64,000 nt of DNA, taken from positions 124,001 to 188,000 of the forward strand of contig CAWEYR010000030.1 in assembly GCA_963813345.1 (NCBI GenBank). Direction: 5' to 3'. Below are positions 20,397-30,400 of this stretch, in pieces (position 1 is the first letter of the stretch; each line of letters opens with the position of its first letter). The notes below the pieces were generated by a model. The model had not been told where the DNA came from and made no database searches. It saw only the letters and a list, made by a program, of their open reading frames with translations. The position numbers and the translations under genes are program-made. The stretch is from CAWDDA01 sp963813345 (GTDB taxonomy: Bacteria; Acidobacteriota; Blastocatellia; RBC074).

Positions 20397-21687
20397 ATGA
20401 AAACAAAGCCCGTTCTTTTGCTGTTGTTACTGGCGATTCCAGTCAGCGCGCAGCAGCCGGAATCAGCAACGGAGCTCAAAGAGCTTGGGAAGAAACTCGA
20501 CCAGGCAACGCGACAGCTCGAGCAGTTGAATGAAACCGTCGAGAGCCTGCGCGCTGAGCTTGCAAGACTCAAAGGCGAAAGCCCGAGAACCGCTGGCACC
20601 GCAGACGGTGCGGTCAGTTGGGGCTCAATCCACGCCGTCGCCAGTTCAAGTCGAACCTGCGGAATCGAAGTTTGTCGAACGCATCATCGCGCCCGAAATG
20701 GGCTCGAGCGAACACGGCGAGACTCTGAATGCCAGGCCGGAGATATTCATTCAATCACGGTACTCGGCTTTGCCGATTCGCGATGCCGGTTCAGAATTCG
20801 AACCCAACTTCTCGATGACGCGTATTGAGACACGCTGGTCGGGGCAGATCAGTGAGCGCATCGGTGCCGGGCTGCGAGATACAGTTTCATCCCGCGCTCG
20901 ATGGCAGCGCGGAAGAGCTGGTCAATGACGCGTTCGTCGAATTCTATCTGAACAAGCATGCGACGCTCCGTGTAGGGCAGTTCATCAAACCTTTCGGCTT
21001 TGACATTCAGCAGTCGAGTGCCGTGCGCGAGTCACCCGAACGTGGCATCTTCGCGGGTTACTTCTTTCCGGGTCAGCGCGACCGTGGAGTTATGCTGTCG
21101 GGCAATCTCGATTTCACATCATTGAAGAACGTTCACTACTTCATAGGCGCGTTCAACGGAAATCGCTTCTTCACAGATAACAACCGGCAGGCAAACTACA
21201 TATGCGAGTTCGCAAGCGATTTGAACGTCCGAAGCTTGCGATCGGCTTCTCCGGCCAGATCGGTAAGCAGATTCTTCCGCCGGGCGTCACCGGCGACAAC
21301 GATGAGAATCTGATCGGGATGGATTTTCAGTACGCCATCGGCCGGTTCGGGCTGCGTGGTGAAATTGTCGCGGGTAACATGCCCTCAACGCTCCTCGGTA
21401 TCGAGCCGGAGTTTGCGCCTGCGTTTCAGCCTGGCAGGAAATCGGCTGGCGGAGCACTGTTCGCGACCTGGCGATTGACGGAACGTGATCACATCTACGC
21501 GCGCTACGATCAATTCAATGGCGATCCTGTCAAGGGCTACAACGTGCGCGCATTTAACTTCGGCTATCTGCGTTATCTTGCATCGATGACGCGGATCGGT
21601 TTTGACTATCAATTCAAGAACCGGCCCACATTCAACGACGATGCTGTAAACGGCCGTTTGAACATTACGTTGAGCATCGAGTTTTAG
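20397..21687 (+). pseudogene. Phosphate-selective porin (OprP/OprO-like), disrupted by at least three frameshifts
   Basis: About 430 residues if corrected. The ATG at 20397 begins signal peptide MKTKPVLLLLLLAIPVSAQ. A coiled coil follows (LKELGKKLDQATRQLEQLN), as in OprP-like porins. Frames then switch near 20600, 20870 and 21200. Barrel segments include ARPEIFIQSRYSALPIRD, HATLRVGQFIKPFGFDIQ (the conserved porin strand and turn), GYFFPGQRDRGVMLSG, and the C-terminal NGRLNITLSIEF with a terminal Phe. The family forms trimeric channels, often for phosphate or oligosaccharides. The next two transport-related units suggest a role in nutrient uptake. The indels may be sequencing errors. Confidence 0.7.
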
Positions 21688-21701
21688 AAGGGGAGACAAA
21701 A

Positions 21702-22367
21702 ATGAGACTTGCACAGGGAGCATTCTGCATTCTTTCGATATATGTTTTCGCCATTACGGCCGTTGCTCAGACAATTGATTTCAACAAGGACAAAACGGGC
21801 GAGCCGCCGAAGGGTTTCCTGACCACACTTACTGGCCAGGGCAGGGTGGGCGTTTGGGTTGTGACGAAAGATGACACCTCGCCGAATCAGGGCAATGTAC
21901 TCGCGCAAACTGACGCCGACGCGACGAGCTATCGATTCCCGCTTTGCATCCATGAGGGTGTCAGTGCAAAAGACGCCGACATCAGCGTTAAATTCAAACC
22001 TCTTTCAGGCAAGAAGGATCAGGCCGCGGGCATTGTGTGGCGATACAAGGACAAGGACAACTATTACATCGTTCGCGCCAACGCTCTTGAGAACAACGTC
22101 GTGCTATACAAGATTCAGGCTGGGAAGCGTGAAGACCTTCCAGTAAAAGGCGAAGGGCGAACCTATGGCAAGAAAGCCAGGGTTCCCTCGGGGCAATGGA
22201 GCACTCTGCGGGTAACGGCGAAAGGGAATCTGTTCGGTGTTTACCTGAACGGCGAAAAGCTTTATGAAGTCGAGGATGGAACCTTCACCGAAGCTGGCAA
22301 AGTTGGCGTGTGGACCAAGGCAGATTCGGTGACCTACTTCGATGATCTTAAGATCGTGGTTCAATGA
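21702..22367 (+). CDS. Secreted concanavalin-like beta-sandwich protein (DUF1080-like)
   Basis: 221 residues, intact. The ATG has AAGGGGAG 7 nt before it and begins a signal peptide ending near AVAQ. The rest is a jelly-roll with VSVKFKPLSG-like strands, AAGIVWRYKDKDNYYIVRANAL, GQWSTLRVTAKGNLFGVYLNG and VGVWTKADSVTYFDDLKIV. This fits the LamG/3-keto-disaccharide-hydrolase-like fold (DUF1080). Many such proteins bind or cleave sugars, but no catalytic residues can be pointed to here. It follows the porin by 14 nt and is probably co-transcribed. Confidence 0.7.
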   Translation: MRLAQGAFCILSIYVFAITAVAQTIDFNKDKTGEPPKGFLTTLTGQGRVGVWVVTKDDTSPNQGNVLAQTDADATSYRFPLCIHEGVSAKDADISVKFKPLSGKKDQAAGIVWRYKDKDNYYIVRANALENNVVLYKIQAGKREDLPVKGEGRTYGKKARVPSGQWSTLRVTAKGNLFGVYLNGEKLYEVEDGTFTEAGKVGVWTKADSVTYFDDLKIVVQ

Positions 22368-22420
22368 TCCAGGTGTTTGCGCTGCTTGAAGAGCGTAACG
22401 CGGAGCCACACTGGGCATCG

Positions 22421-22500
22421 TGTCAGTAGCCCGACCGTGAGGGAGGGCTTGTAGAGCCCTTGCGTGTCGGGAGCCCTCCCTCACGGTCGGGCTACCGACA
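22421..22500. repeat. Palindromic repeat family C, copy 2
   Basis: Arms TGTCAGTAGCCCGACCGTGA and complement. It separates the DUF1080-like gene from the ABC binding protein and ends 50 nt before the latter's start. Confidence 0.9.
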
Positions 22501-22550
22501 TGAATCTGTCGGCTGGAGGTCGGTGTTCGCGCTGCCGGTATGAGGAGAAA

Positions 22551-23588
22551 ATGATTCGCAATGTATTGAAGCGAGCTTTCGCGTCCTTCCTTATCTGCCT
22601 GACGGTGTTTTTCATTTCGTGCCAGCGTCAGAGTTCCATCGAAACGCCGACTGAAGTCACGATCTACGCTTCCACCGATCGCGTCTTCTCCGAGCCGATT
22701 CTGAAAGCCTATCAACAGAAGACCGGGGTCAAGGTCAACGCCGTTTACGACACAGAAGAGACCAAGAGCACCGGTCTCGCGAACAAACTCCTTGCCGAGA
22801 AGAATAATCCGCAGGCAGATGTTTTCTGGTCGAACGAACCCATACGCACACTGGTGCTGAAATCGCGCGATGTACTAGCTCCCTATAGATCGCCTAATGC
22901 CGCCGCCATCCCGGCCGCATTTAAGGACCCGGACGGATACTGGACAGGCTTCTCTGCGCGAATCCGTGTGATCGTCTATAACACCAGGCTGGTCGGGCCA
23001 AACGAAGCGCCGAAATCAATCTACGATCTGACGGACGCCAAGTGGAATGGGCAAATTGCGATTGCCGATCCGCGTTTCGGCTCGACTTCGTTTCACGTCG
23101 CGGCGATCTACGCCGAACTTGGCGACGCGAAGGCCGATGATCTATTCCGCAAACTCAAGGCGAATGGAGTGAAGATTGTTCCCGGCAATTCCGTAGTGCG
23201 TGATCTGGTAGTTAAGGGCGAGGTGAAGATGGGGCTGACCGATACCGACGACGTCAACGTTGCTCTTGAAGACAGACAGCCAGTTGCCATGGTCTTGCCT
23301 GACCGCGATGGGATGGGCGCGCCTTTGATGCCGAACATGGTCTCGTTGATTGCCGGAGCGCCGCACTCGGAAGCAGGAAAGAGACTGATCGACTATCTGC
23401 TTTCGGATGAAGTTGAAAAGGCGCTGGCGCAATCGGATGCAGTGCAGATACCACTCCATTCGGGCGTCGAGGGCCCGAAGAATATTCCACCAATCAACTC
23501 GTTCAAACCAATGACACTCGATTACGGCAAGGCGGCTGGCCGGGTCGAAGATGTGACCAGGAGACTTCAAGTGATTCTTGGTCTCTAA
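22551..23588 (+). CDS. ABC transporter substrate-binding lipoprotein, Fbp/PotD-like (type II fold)
   Basis: 345 residues. The frame opens earlier (22464, inside a repeat), but ATG 22551 with GAGGAG 4 nt upstream begins a lipoprotein signal ending FFISC, with Cys as the lipidated residue. The body resembles iron(III)- and polyamine-type binding proteins: VTIYASTDRVFSEPILKAY, TGVKVNAVYDTEE, ADVFWSNEP, IRVIVYNTRLV, WNGQIAIADPRFG, LTDTDDVNVALED, LIDYLLSDEVEKAL. The Tyr-Tyr pair that binds ferric iron in FbpA is not obvious, so the substrate may be another small anion or phosphonate. The permease gene follows directly. Confidence 0.8.
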   Translation: MIRNVLKRAFASFLICLTVFFISCQRQSSIETPTEVTIYASTDRVFSEPILKAYQQKTGVKVNAVYDTEETKSTGLANKLLAEKNNPQADVFWSNEPIRTLVLKSRDVLAPYRSPNAAAIPAAFKDPDGYWTGFSARIRVIVYNTRLVGPNEAPKSIYDLTDAKWNGQIAIADPRFGSTSFHVAAIYAELGDAKADDLFRKLKANGVKIVPGNSVVRDLVVKGEVKMGLTDTDDVNVALEDRQPVAMVLPDRDGMGAPLMPNMVSLIAGAPHSEAGKRLIDYLLSDEVEKALAQSDAVQIPLHSGVEGPKNIPPINSFKPMTLDYGKAAGRVEDVTRRLQVILGL

Positions 23589-25190
23589 ATGGTTAAAGCA
23601 TCAGTAAGACGCCGCGCCGGAATGCGACATCTTTCTACGTTCATCTCAACGCGCGGACTGTGCCTCGGCATCGCGGGTCTGTTCTTTTTCCTCATTTGTT
23701 TGCTGCCTGTAGGATACATGCTCAGCCTTTCTTTTTCTGGAGAGGACGGAAATCTGAGCCTTGAAAACTATCGCGGCCTGCTTTCAGAACCGCGTCAGCA
23801 CAAGCTGCTGGCAAACAGCATGCTGCTGGGAGCAGGCTCTGCGTTGTTTGCATTAGTCCTTGGCGCGCCGCTCGGCGTGTTGCTCGCAAGAACTGAAGTG
23901 TATGGAAAGCACTGGTGGCGTCTGGCGCTGGTAATCCCGCTGGTGTTACCGCCGTACATATTGGCACTGGCGTGGACCTGGCTCGGCTTGCCTTCAGATG
24001 TGACTTACAGTCTGACCGGAGCAATCGTCGTCCTTGGCGTGGCCTTCTTTCCTCTCGCAATGCTGGCCACCGAGGCCGCGGCGCGGCGGGTGGATGTCCG
24101 GCTGGAGGAAGCCGCGCTCGTTGTCGCGCCGCCCCGGCGTGTGTTTGCGCAGATTACGTTGCCACTGATTGCGCCAGCGCTTGCGGCGGCGACGCTGATG
24201 ATCTTTGTCCTCGCGATCTCAGAGTTCGGTGCGCCCGGACTGTTGCGCATCAATGTCTTCACGACGGAGGTCTTTACCGCGTTCGCGGCGCTTTACGATT
24301 TCGGCGCGGCGACGGCATTGGCTTTGCCGTTGTTGCTGACAACGCTGATCGCGGCCATTATCGCGCGCCTGATCATTGGCGACCAGATGATCACTACCCG
24401 GCGCAATCCCGCGTTCAGGCCAACGCTCGAATCCGGCAGATGGCGAGGGATTGCGCAGGTGTTTCTGCTTATCACCGTTGCTCTTTTCGTAGCATTGCCG
24501 CTGATCATCATCGCGCGCGAAGCGGGAAGTCTCGAGCGGGTAGCAGCTTCATTCAACGATTCGGGACGCTCGATCGCAAATAGCTTCATCCTGGCTGGTA
24601 GCGGCGCAACGCTCGCTGTGATGCTCGGAATGTTGCTTGGATACGCGCGGGCGCGAATGAGAGCGCTGCGGTTGAGCATCCTGGTTGATCTTCTATTGAT
24701 TGCGCTCTTCGCTGTTCCCGGAACAATCGCCGGCATCGGACTGATAGGTCTATGGAATCATCCGGACTGGCGCGGCGATTTCTATTCAAGCCGATTCATC
24801 ATTGTTGCCGGCTATCTGGCGCGATTTGTACCGGTTGCTGCGTTGCTGCTCGCATCGAACGTGCGACAAATTTCCATCGCCTCGGAAGAAGCGGCGGCGG
24901 TGGCCGGCGCAAGCTGGCCCAGAACGATCTTTCGAATTGTGCTGCCGCAGATGGTCACAGGACTTTTCGCAGCGTGGGTGGTCGCGTTCATTTTTTGTAT
25001 GGGCGAGATCAGTGCGACATTACTGGTTGCACCGCCGGGCGAGTCCACGCTTCCGATCCGGGTCTACACGCTGATAGCGAACACGTCGGCAAGCCGGTTG
25101 GCAGCGCTGGCGCTGACCCAGGCAGCCATCGTCATCGCACCCCTCGCGCTTTTCGGAATAGTCGCGCGTGAACGGAAGGCGTTACGATGA
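23589..25190 (+). CDS. ABC transporter permease, FbpB-like fused two-domain type
   Basis: 533 residues, starting one codon after the previous stop (TAA-ATG). About 12 hydrophobic helices in two repeats. Each repeat has an EAA-type loop facing the ATPase: EEAALVVAPPRRVFAQITLP in the first half, and EEAAAVAGASWPRTIFRIVL in the second. This duplicated architecture is typical of FbpB, ThiP and phosphonate importers. The stop overlaps the ATPase start in ATGA, so the three genes form a coupled operon. Confidence 0.85.
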   Translation: MVKASVRRRAGMRHLSTFISTRGLCLGIAGLFFFLICLLPVGYMLSLSFSGEDGNLSLENYRGLLSEPRQHKLLANSMLLGAGSALFALVLGAPLGVLLARTEVYGKHWWRLALVIPLVLPPYILALAWTWLGLPSDVTYSLTGAIVVLGVAFFPLAMLATEAAARRVDVRLEEAALVVAPPRRVFAQITLPLIAPALAAATLMIFVLAISEFGAPGLLRINVFTTEVFTAFAALYDFGAATALALPLLLTTLIAAIIARLIIGDQMITTRRNPAFRPTLESGRWRGIAQVFLLITVALFVALPLIIIAREAGSLERVAASFNDSGRSIANSFILAGSGATLAVMLGMLLGYARARMRALRLSILVDLLLIALFAVPGTIAGIGLIGLWNHPDWRGDFYSSRFIIVAGYLARFVPVAALLLASNVRQISIASEEAAAVAGASWPRTIFRIVLPQMVTGLFAAWVVAFIFCMGEISATLLVAPPGESTLPIRVYTLIANTSASRLAALALTQAAIVIAPLALFGIVARERKALR

Positions 25191-25855
25191 GTGAGGCCTT
25201 CCTGCGGCTCGAGAACGTTACAAAACGGTTTGGATCGCGTGTCGTAGTCGATCGAGTATCGCTTGATATTTCCAACGGCGAGATTGTGGCGTTGCTCGGA
25301 CCTTCGGGTTGTGGGAAGACGACCCTGCTACGCCTGATCGCCGGGCTTGAAAGACCGGATGAGGGGAGGATTCTGCTAGACGAAGAATGTCTGGCGATTG
25401 ATGGCCGTAACCTCGTCCCGCCGCATAAGCGTGGCGTTGGCTTTGTATTTCAAGATCTCGCTTTGTGGCCGCATCTGACTGCCGAAGGAAATCTCGATTT
25501 TGTGCTGGCTTCAGGCGGTATGAAGAGACGCGAGAGAAGAGATCATATCAGTGAGATTCTGCGACTGACGCGTGCTGAAGAATTCCGGACGCGCTATCCA
25601 TCACAGTTATCTGGTGGAGAGCAGCAACGTGTGGCTATTGCGCGGGCATTGGCATCGCGCCCACGTCTGCTTTTGCTTGACGAGCCGCTGTCAAATCTCG
25701 ACTCTGCCTTGAAGGAAGAACTCTTAGACGAAATAGGATTGTTACAAAACCGGCTCAAGATGACGAGCATTTACATCACGCACGACCGTGCGGAGGCCGA
25801 TGCGCTCACTTCACGCACTATCCGAATGGAAGCTGGTCGAATCCTCTACCCTTAG
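25187..25855 (+). CDS. ABC transporter ATP-binding protein, FbpC/PotA-like, short form
   Basis: 222 residues. Walker A GPSGCGKTT (about residue 40), Q-loop FVFQDLALW, signature LSGGEQQRVAIARAL, Walker B LLLLDEPLSNLD and H-loop ITHDRAEA are all intact. FbpC and PotA relatives are usually 340-370 residues because of a C-terminal TOBE regulatory domain; this protein stops right after the nucleotide-binding domain. It may thus lack substrate-dependent regulation. It works with the two preceding genes. Confidence 0.9.
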   Translation: MSEAFLRLENVTKRFGSRVVVDRVSLDISNGEIVALLGPSGCGKTTLLRLIAGLERPDEGRILLDEECLAIDGRNLVPPHKRGVGFVFQDLALWPHLTAEGNLDFVLASGGMKRRERRDHISEILRLTRAEEFRTRYPSQLSGGEQQRVAIARALASRPRLLLLDEPLSNLDSALKEELLDEIGLLQNRLKMTSIYITHDRAEADALTSRTIRMEAGRILYP

Positions 25856-25910
25856 AGAGGCTGCTTGCCGAACGATAGTCTTCGCAGGATGGTGCGTTCT
25901 AACAATTAAC

Positions 25911-25934
25911 GATTCGAAAGTAATGATTCGAAAG
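25911..25934. repeat. Short direct repeat upstream of tolC-like gene
   Basis: Two copies of GATTCGAAAG with a 14-nt period, ending 8 nt before the GTG start of the outer membrane channel gene. Each contains the palindrome TTCGAA. This could be an operator for the efflux operon, which is only suggestive. Confidence 0.4.
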
Positions 25935-25942
25935 AGGACGCC

Positions 25943-27346
25943 GTGCACTTGACTAACATGAGAGTAGTTCGGTTCGGGTTCTTCGTCTTCTGTCTATTTG
26001 TCCTTTCTCAGAGAGTGCGGGCACAAGACGTCCAGCCCTTGCGGCTCAGTCTTGAGAGTGCGGTCAATCTGGCCTCGCAAAACTACCCTGCGATTCGCGC
26101 AGCGCGCGCTGAGGCGAATGCAGCGAGCGCGGGCATCGATTTGGCGCGCAACGCCTCTCTTCCACGCGCAGAGTTGAACTGGCAGCAGACTCGCGGGACA
26201 CGCAACAACATCTTCGGGCAGTTCTTTCCGCAGCCCGCCATCCCGCCAATCTCAGGGCCGGTGCTTCCGAACTCGTCCTTTACCGAGAGCGCCTGGGGCA
26301 GCGGAGGCGGGATTCTGTTCTCATGGGAGCCTTTCGATTTCGGATTAAGGAAGGCGGGCGTCGAACTTGCATCCAGGGTGAGCGACGAGGCACGTGCGCG
26401 AGCGGCCGTCAGCGAGCTCGATGTCGCGACAGCGGCAGCCGACGCTTTCCTGCGGGTAGTCGCAGCGGAGCAGGCTGTGCGCGCTGCGCAGGCGAACGTT
26501 GCTCGGATGGAGACGTTCTCAAAGGCAGTTCACGTGCTGGTTGATAACGAGCTACGACCGGGCGCTGACGCTTCGCGCACCGACGCGGAGTTGGGCGCAG
26601 CGCACAGTGCGCTGATTCAGGCGAAGCAGCAGGCCGCCCTCGCGCGTGTGGTGCTGGCCGAAGCCATCGGAATGGCTGGAGAGCCAGTGACCGTCGATAC
26701 GGGTCCACTTCTCGAACCAGCACCCATCACTAACGCCATTGCCGTCGATTTTTCGTCCCATCCGCTGGCGCGGTTGCAGAAGGCGTCACTCGACATCATC
26801 CTCGCGCGCCAGCGCGTGTTGGACCGCTCGTTCTTCCCGCGTTTCAATTGGCAGACCGCAGTCTTCGGGCGCGGCAGCGGTGCACGGGTTGACGGAACGT
26901 TGGTCGAGAGTCGAGGCTTCTATCCTGACACGGCGAACTGGGGGACAGGGCTGACGATTACTTTTGTCCCGTCGGACATCTTCAATCTGCGAGCGCGGCG
27001 CCGTCAGGAAGCGAGCAACCTCGTAGCTGAGCAGGCGCGGTATGACCAGACGGTGCAGCGGTTGAAAGCCGAAGAGGCGCAGGCGCGCGCCATGGCCGAC
27101 GCGGCGAGGGCGTTTGTCGAGAACGCCCCACGCCAGCTCCTGGCAGCCCAGGAGGTCGAATTGCGTGTGCGGAAGCGTTTCGACGCCGAGCTCGCCACGG
27201 TAACCGAAGTGGCCGAGGCCCAGCGACTCCTCGCGCAGGCAGAGGTCGAGAGCGCGCTGGCACACCTTAGCGTCTGGCGCGCACGCCTTGCGGAGGCGAG
27301 AGCGAAAGGCGACCTTAAGCCATTCCTGGAACTGCTGCGGAAGTAG
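25943..27346 (+). CDS. TolC-family outer membrane efflux channel
   Basis: 467 residues. GTG 25943 has AGAGG 6 nt upstream; an alternative ATG is at 25958. The signal peptide ends near VRAQ. The OEP duplicated structure appears as LSLESAVNLASQNYPAIRAAR at the start of the first repeat, and again VAEQARYDQTVQRLKAEEAQ and VEVAEAQ-like helices (TVTEVAEAQRLLAQAEVESA). Long amphipathic helices rich in Ala and Glu fit the periplasmic tunnel. It is the first gene of an efflux operon with the RND pump and adaptor that follow. Confidence 0.85.
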   Translation: MHLTNMRVVRFGFFVFCLFVLSQRVRAQDVQPLRLSLESAVNLASQNYPAIRAARAEANAASAGIDLARNASLPRAELNWQQTRGTRNNIFGQFFPQPAIPPISGPVLPNSSFTESAWGSGGGILFSWEPFDFGLRKAGVELASRVSDEARARAAVSELDVATAAADAFLRVVAAEQAVRAAQANVARMETFSKAVHVLVDNELRPGADASRTDAELGAAHSALIQAKQQAALARVVLAEAIGMAGEPVTVDTGPLLEPAPITNAIAVDFSSHPLARLQKASLDIILARQRVLDRSFFPRFNWQTAVFGRGSGARVDGTLVESRGFYPDTANWGTGLTITFVPSDIFNLRARRRQEASNLVAEQARYDQTVQRLKAEEAQARAMADAARAFVENAPRQLLAAQEVELRVRKRFDAELATVTEVAEAQRLLAQAEVESALAHLSVWRARLAEARAKGDLKPFLELLRK

Positions 27347-27357
27347 CGCTAAGGGCC

Positions 27358-27430
27358 TGGGAGCGCCAGGCTCAGCTGGCGCTTCTGTCGCCAGCGTAGC
27401 GACACGCGCCAGGCTGGCAGCGCTCCACAG
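27358..27430. repeat. Palindromic repeat family E, copy 1
   Basis: CTGGGAGCGCCAGGCTCAGC followed by TGGCGC, with a complementary half ending GGCAGCGCTCCACAG. It sits between the channel gene and the RND gene, 7 nt before the latter's ATG. A related single arm is at 53717. Confidence 0.8.
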
Positions 27431-27437
27431 GGGTAAA

Positions 27438-30400
27438 ATGAACCTGATAATCAATGCGCTGCGGCGTCCAATCACAATCCTGGTTGCTGTTATAGGAATC
27501 GCTCTCGCCTCAGGCTTGGCGCTGACGCGGATGTCTGTTGACATTTTCCCAAACCTCAACCTGCCCGTCATTTATGTAGCGCAGCCCTACGGAGGGATGG
27601 ACCCGTCGCAGATGGAGAGCTATCTGATCTCGTATTACGAGTACCACTTCCTCTACGTCACGGGAATTGAGCACGTCGAGTCGAAGTCCATACAGAATGT
27701 CGGCCTCGTCAAGCTCTTCTTCCACCCTGGCACGGAGATGAGCCAGGCACTCGCGCAAGTAGTCTCGTATGTCGAACGGTCGCGAGCGTTCATGCCTCCG
27801 GGCACAGTAGCGCCATTTGTGGTGCGATACGATGCGGGTAGTGTTCCTGTCGGACAACTGGTCTTCGCAAGCGAAACGCGCAACTTGAGCGAGATTCAGG
27901 ATCTGGCGCTCTTCCGTGTGCGCCCGTTCTTCTCGACGCTGCCTGGCGTCTCCGCACCACCACCGTTCGGTGGAAACCAGCGCACCGTGATCATACGCGT
28001 TGACCCCGACCGCCTCCGCGAGTACCAGATGTCGCCCGAAGAGGTAATCAAGGCCGTTGCAGCAGGTAACACAATTCTCCCGGCAGGTAACGTGCGGACG
28101 GGCGACCTGAACCGGCTCGCGCCCATCAACTCCGTGGTGTCAAACATTCAAGAACTAGCCTCGTTACCGATCCGAACAGGCAGCGGGCCGACCGTCTTTG
28201 TACGCGACATCGGCAGCGTCGAGAACGGCTCCGATATTTTGACTGGCTATGGTCTGTTCAACGAGAAACGCACGGTGTATATCCCCGTCACCAAGCGCGC
28301 GGACGCCTCGACAATTGATGTTGTCGACCGCGTCAAGTCCGAATTGCCGCGCATGCAGGCGCTCATACCCGAAGACATTAAGGTCAGCTTTGAATTTGAC
28401 CAGTCGAACTATGTCCGCAGCGCAGTGCGCGGGTTGGCGATTGAAGGAGCACTGGGCGCAATTCTTACGGGCCTTATGGTGCTGCTCTTCCTGCGTGATG
28501 CACGCAGCGCGCTGATCGTCGTGGTGACAATTCCGGTAGCGCTGTTGGCCGCGCTTGTCGGGCTGTGGTTGACGGGACAGACGGTGAATATCATGACGCT
28601 CGGTGGGCTGGCGCTCTCAATTGGCATACTCGTGGACGAAGCGACTGTGGCAATTGAGAACATTCACGTCCATCTCGCCCGCGGCGAGCCGAAAATGAAA
28701 GCAGTATTTGAGGCGACACGCGAAACAATCACACCTCGTTTGCTGGCAATGCTCGCGATCGTCGCCGTCTTCGTCCCGTCGTTTCTGATGGCCGGCGTGA
28801 CGCGGGCTTTGTTCGTGCCGCTTTCGCTGGCGGTGGGGCTGGCGATGCTCGCTTCGTACGTGCTGTCGAACACGCTAGTGCCCGTACTCTCGGTCTGGTT
28901 GCTTCGCGAACAGTCTCAGCAGGAATCGGAAAACTCGTTCTTCCACCGCCTGCAACGACGATACGCGCAACTGATGAATCGTGCGATGGGGCTGCGCTGG
29001 CCGTTGCTGGCAGGCTACGTGCTCATCACCGCCGGGAGCATCTTCATCATTGGACGCAACCTCGGCCTGGACATTTTTCCGGCGGTGGACGCGGGGATGA
29101 TGCAGCTCCGGATGCGGGCTCCGACGGGCACGCGGGTCGAGCGCACCGAAGTAATGGCACTCACAGCGTTGAAAGCCGTCCGCGAAGAAGCGGGGCAGGA
29201 TAACGTCGAGATCACACTGGGGTTTGTGGGCACGCAGCCTGCCAGCTATCCCGTCAATACGATTCACCTGTGGACTAACGGGCCGCAGGAGGCAGTGCTC
29301 AACGTCAAGTTGAGGAAGAACTCTGGCATCAGCCTGCCTGAATTCAGAGAAAGACTACGTGACAAATTGCCAAAGCTGTTGCCTGGCACGAGTTTCTCGT
29401 TCGAGGCCGGGGACATCGTGACTCAGATCATGAACTTTGGCTCACCCACACCGATCGAGGTGGCGATCAGCGGCCCGAACCTGGCAGCGAACCGAGCCTT
29501 TGCCGATAGAGTGCTCACCGAGATGAAGAAGATTTCTACGCTGCGCGATTTGCAATTTGGCCAGCCGCTCGACTACCCAACCGTCAACATCAACATTGAC
29601 CGCGAGCGCGCCGGGCAGCTCGGTCTGACCGTTGAGCAAATTGGTCGTTCGCTCGTGGCAGCAACTTCATCATCACGCTTTACTCAGCCGAGCTATTGGC
29701 GTGACCCGGCGAGTGGCACGGCTTACCAGGTACAGGTCGAAATCCCGCAATCACGCATCGCCTCGATCGAAGATGTGCAGGCGCTCCCCGCCGGCAGCAG
29801 TACAAACAGCAGGCCCGTCGTGCCGCTCATTGGTGACGTGGCGCAATTGAGCTTTGGCACAATGCCGGGTGAGGTGGATCGCTATAACCAGCAGCGGATG
29901 ATCACCATCGCAGGCAACATCGCCGGGACGGATCTGGGAAGTGCGGCCGATGAAGTCAATGAGGCAATAAGTCGGGTCGGCGCTGCGCCGCGTGGAGTGT
30001 CGGTAAGCGTGCGGGGGCAGGTGCCGACGTTGCGGCAGACACTCACGGGACTGGGCACGGGCGCCGCGATTGCCATCGTTGCAATTCTGTTATTGCTTGC
30101 CGCGTACTTCCAATCGCCGCGGGTTGCGCTGATTACGTTATCCGCCGTCCCGGCTGTGCTTGCCGGCGTGGCCGTTGCCCTCTGGGTGACGCGGACGACG
30201 CTCAATGTACAGTCGTTTATGGGTGGGATTATGGCGATTGGCGTGTCATCGGCGAATGCGATTCTGCTGGTGACGTTTGCCGAACAGGCGCGGAAGGAAG
30301 GGGCGACGGCGCTCGAAGCGGCACTGAGCGGTGCTACCAGTCGCCTGCGGCCGATTCTCATGACTAGCTTGACGATGGTTGCTGGGATGTTGCCGATGGC

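Noticed and set aside
26786..27571. 261-codon minus-strand open frame across the tolC-like gene
   Set aside because: It is antisense to an intact channel gene and crosses a family E repeat; no support.
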